Shown here: positions 6,593-6,818 of the stretch, piece after piece | Layout of the letters: every line of letters begins with the position of its first letter | Numbering within the stretch: position 1 is the stretch's first letter | Origin: Verrucomicrobiales bacterium | GTDB taxonomy: Bacteria > Verrucomicrobiota > Verrucomicrobiia > Limisphaerales > UBA9464 | Direction of reading: 5' to 3' | Length of the DNA stretch: 6,818 nt | NCBI GenBank assembly: GCA_003445095.1 | Contig: DLVS01000383.1 | Location: forward strand, 1 to 6,818 | Position numbers and translations under genes: made by a program | Notes under the pieces: generated by a model | Databases searched by the model: none | What the model was told of the DNA's origin: nothing | What the model saw: the letters and a program-made list of their open reading frames with translations, nothing else

Positions 6593-6818
6593 CCTCGAAG
6601 TCCGGCAGCGGATTGAGGCCGGTCAACCGGTGGACGCAGTCCAATTCTCGCCGGACGCTCGCCTGCTCGCCCGGGGTCGGAATGAAGGATGCGTTGCCAT
6701 CTATGATCTGATCTCACGGAAGACGGGAGACTCGCCGCTTCGATACGCACCGCGCAGTGGCCGTCGGCTGGAAGTGGCCTTTGGCGTTTTCTCCGAATGG
6801 AGCGCTGGACTTATCCTG
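6591..6818 (+). pseudogene. WD40 segment, frameshifted and without a clear start; runs off the right edge
   Basis: Right after the kinase stop a second frame reads DLEVRQRIEAGQPV then AVQFSPDARLLARG and CVAIYDL, a typical WD40 blade. It resembles the first blade of the kinase protein (GDELLTLN, then IRYSPDGRHLIAG and LVLWDM). This frame is open back to 6519 but has no ATG; the only usual start is a GTG at 6630, with GAGG 11 bases before it. From about 6736-6784 the WD40 signal moves to the next frame, where HRAVAVGWKWPLAFSPNGALDL gives the following blade, in pieces THRAVAVGW and PLAFSPNG. One indel therefore separates the two blades. It is either a decayed third WD40/kinase copy, without kinase domain or start, or an intact gene with a sequencing error. 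Only about 75 codons are visible, so its full extent is unknown. Confidence 0.55.

Overview
The window looks like chromosomal DNA from a GC-rich member of the Verrucomicrobiota (Pedosphaera/Limisphaerales-like), or less likely a related PVC-group bacterium. Two features point there. One is a large Ser/Thr protein kinase joined through a single membrane helix to WD40 repeats. The other is a prepilin-like protein with the AFTLVELLVVIAII N-terminus and a C-terminal H-X9-DG motif. Both families are strongly expanded in that phylum. The assignment is by family recognition only, since no search could be run.

All genes lie on the + strand. From left to right: (1) a WD40 protein that enters from the left edge and ends at 1559, colinear with the C-terminal part of the kinase at 3467-6592, so probably the tail of a paralogous kinase; (2) a 139-base gap holding three perfect palindromes; (3) a type II toxin-antitoxin pair, with a Phd/YefM-like antitoxin (1699-1929) and a VapC-like PIN-domain nuclease (1931-2389) one base apart; (4) a 150-base gap with an imperfect hairpin and a good Shine-Dalgarno; (5) a prepilin-like H-X9-DG protein (2540-3424); (6) a 42-base gap holding a six-codon mini-ORF and a pyrimidine-rich repeat that echoes the pilin leader; (7) a complete 1041-residue transmembrane Ser/Thr kinase with 14 WD40 blades (3467-6592); (8) from just after its stop to the right edge, a further WD40 segment in another frame, with no convincing start and an apparent internal frameshift.

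The region reads as an accessory patch where WD40/kinase paralogs have duplicated and decayed, with a toxin-antitoxin module and a pilin-like gene between the copies. Pilin-like gene and kinase may form one transcription unit, with a 42-base gap and an ATGA junction. The kinase domain is predicted cytoplasmic and the propellers extracytoplasmic, so the kinase could be a sensor for surface or cell-envelope signals. That role is inference.

No CRISPR array, RNA gene, insertion sequence or minus-strand gene could be supported. I found no clearly new system. The most unusual items are the pilin-leader echo before the kinase gene and the broken third WD40 copy at the right edge.
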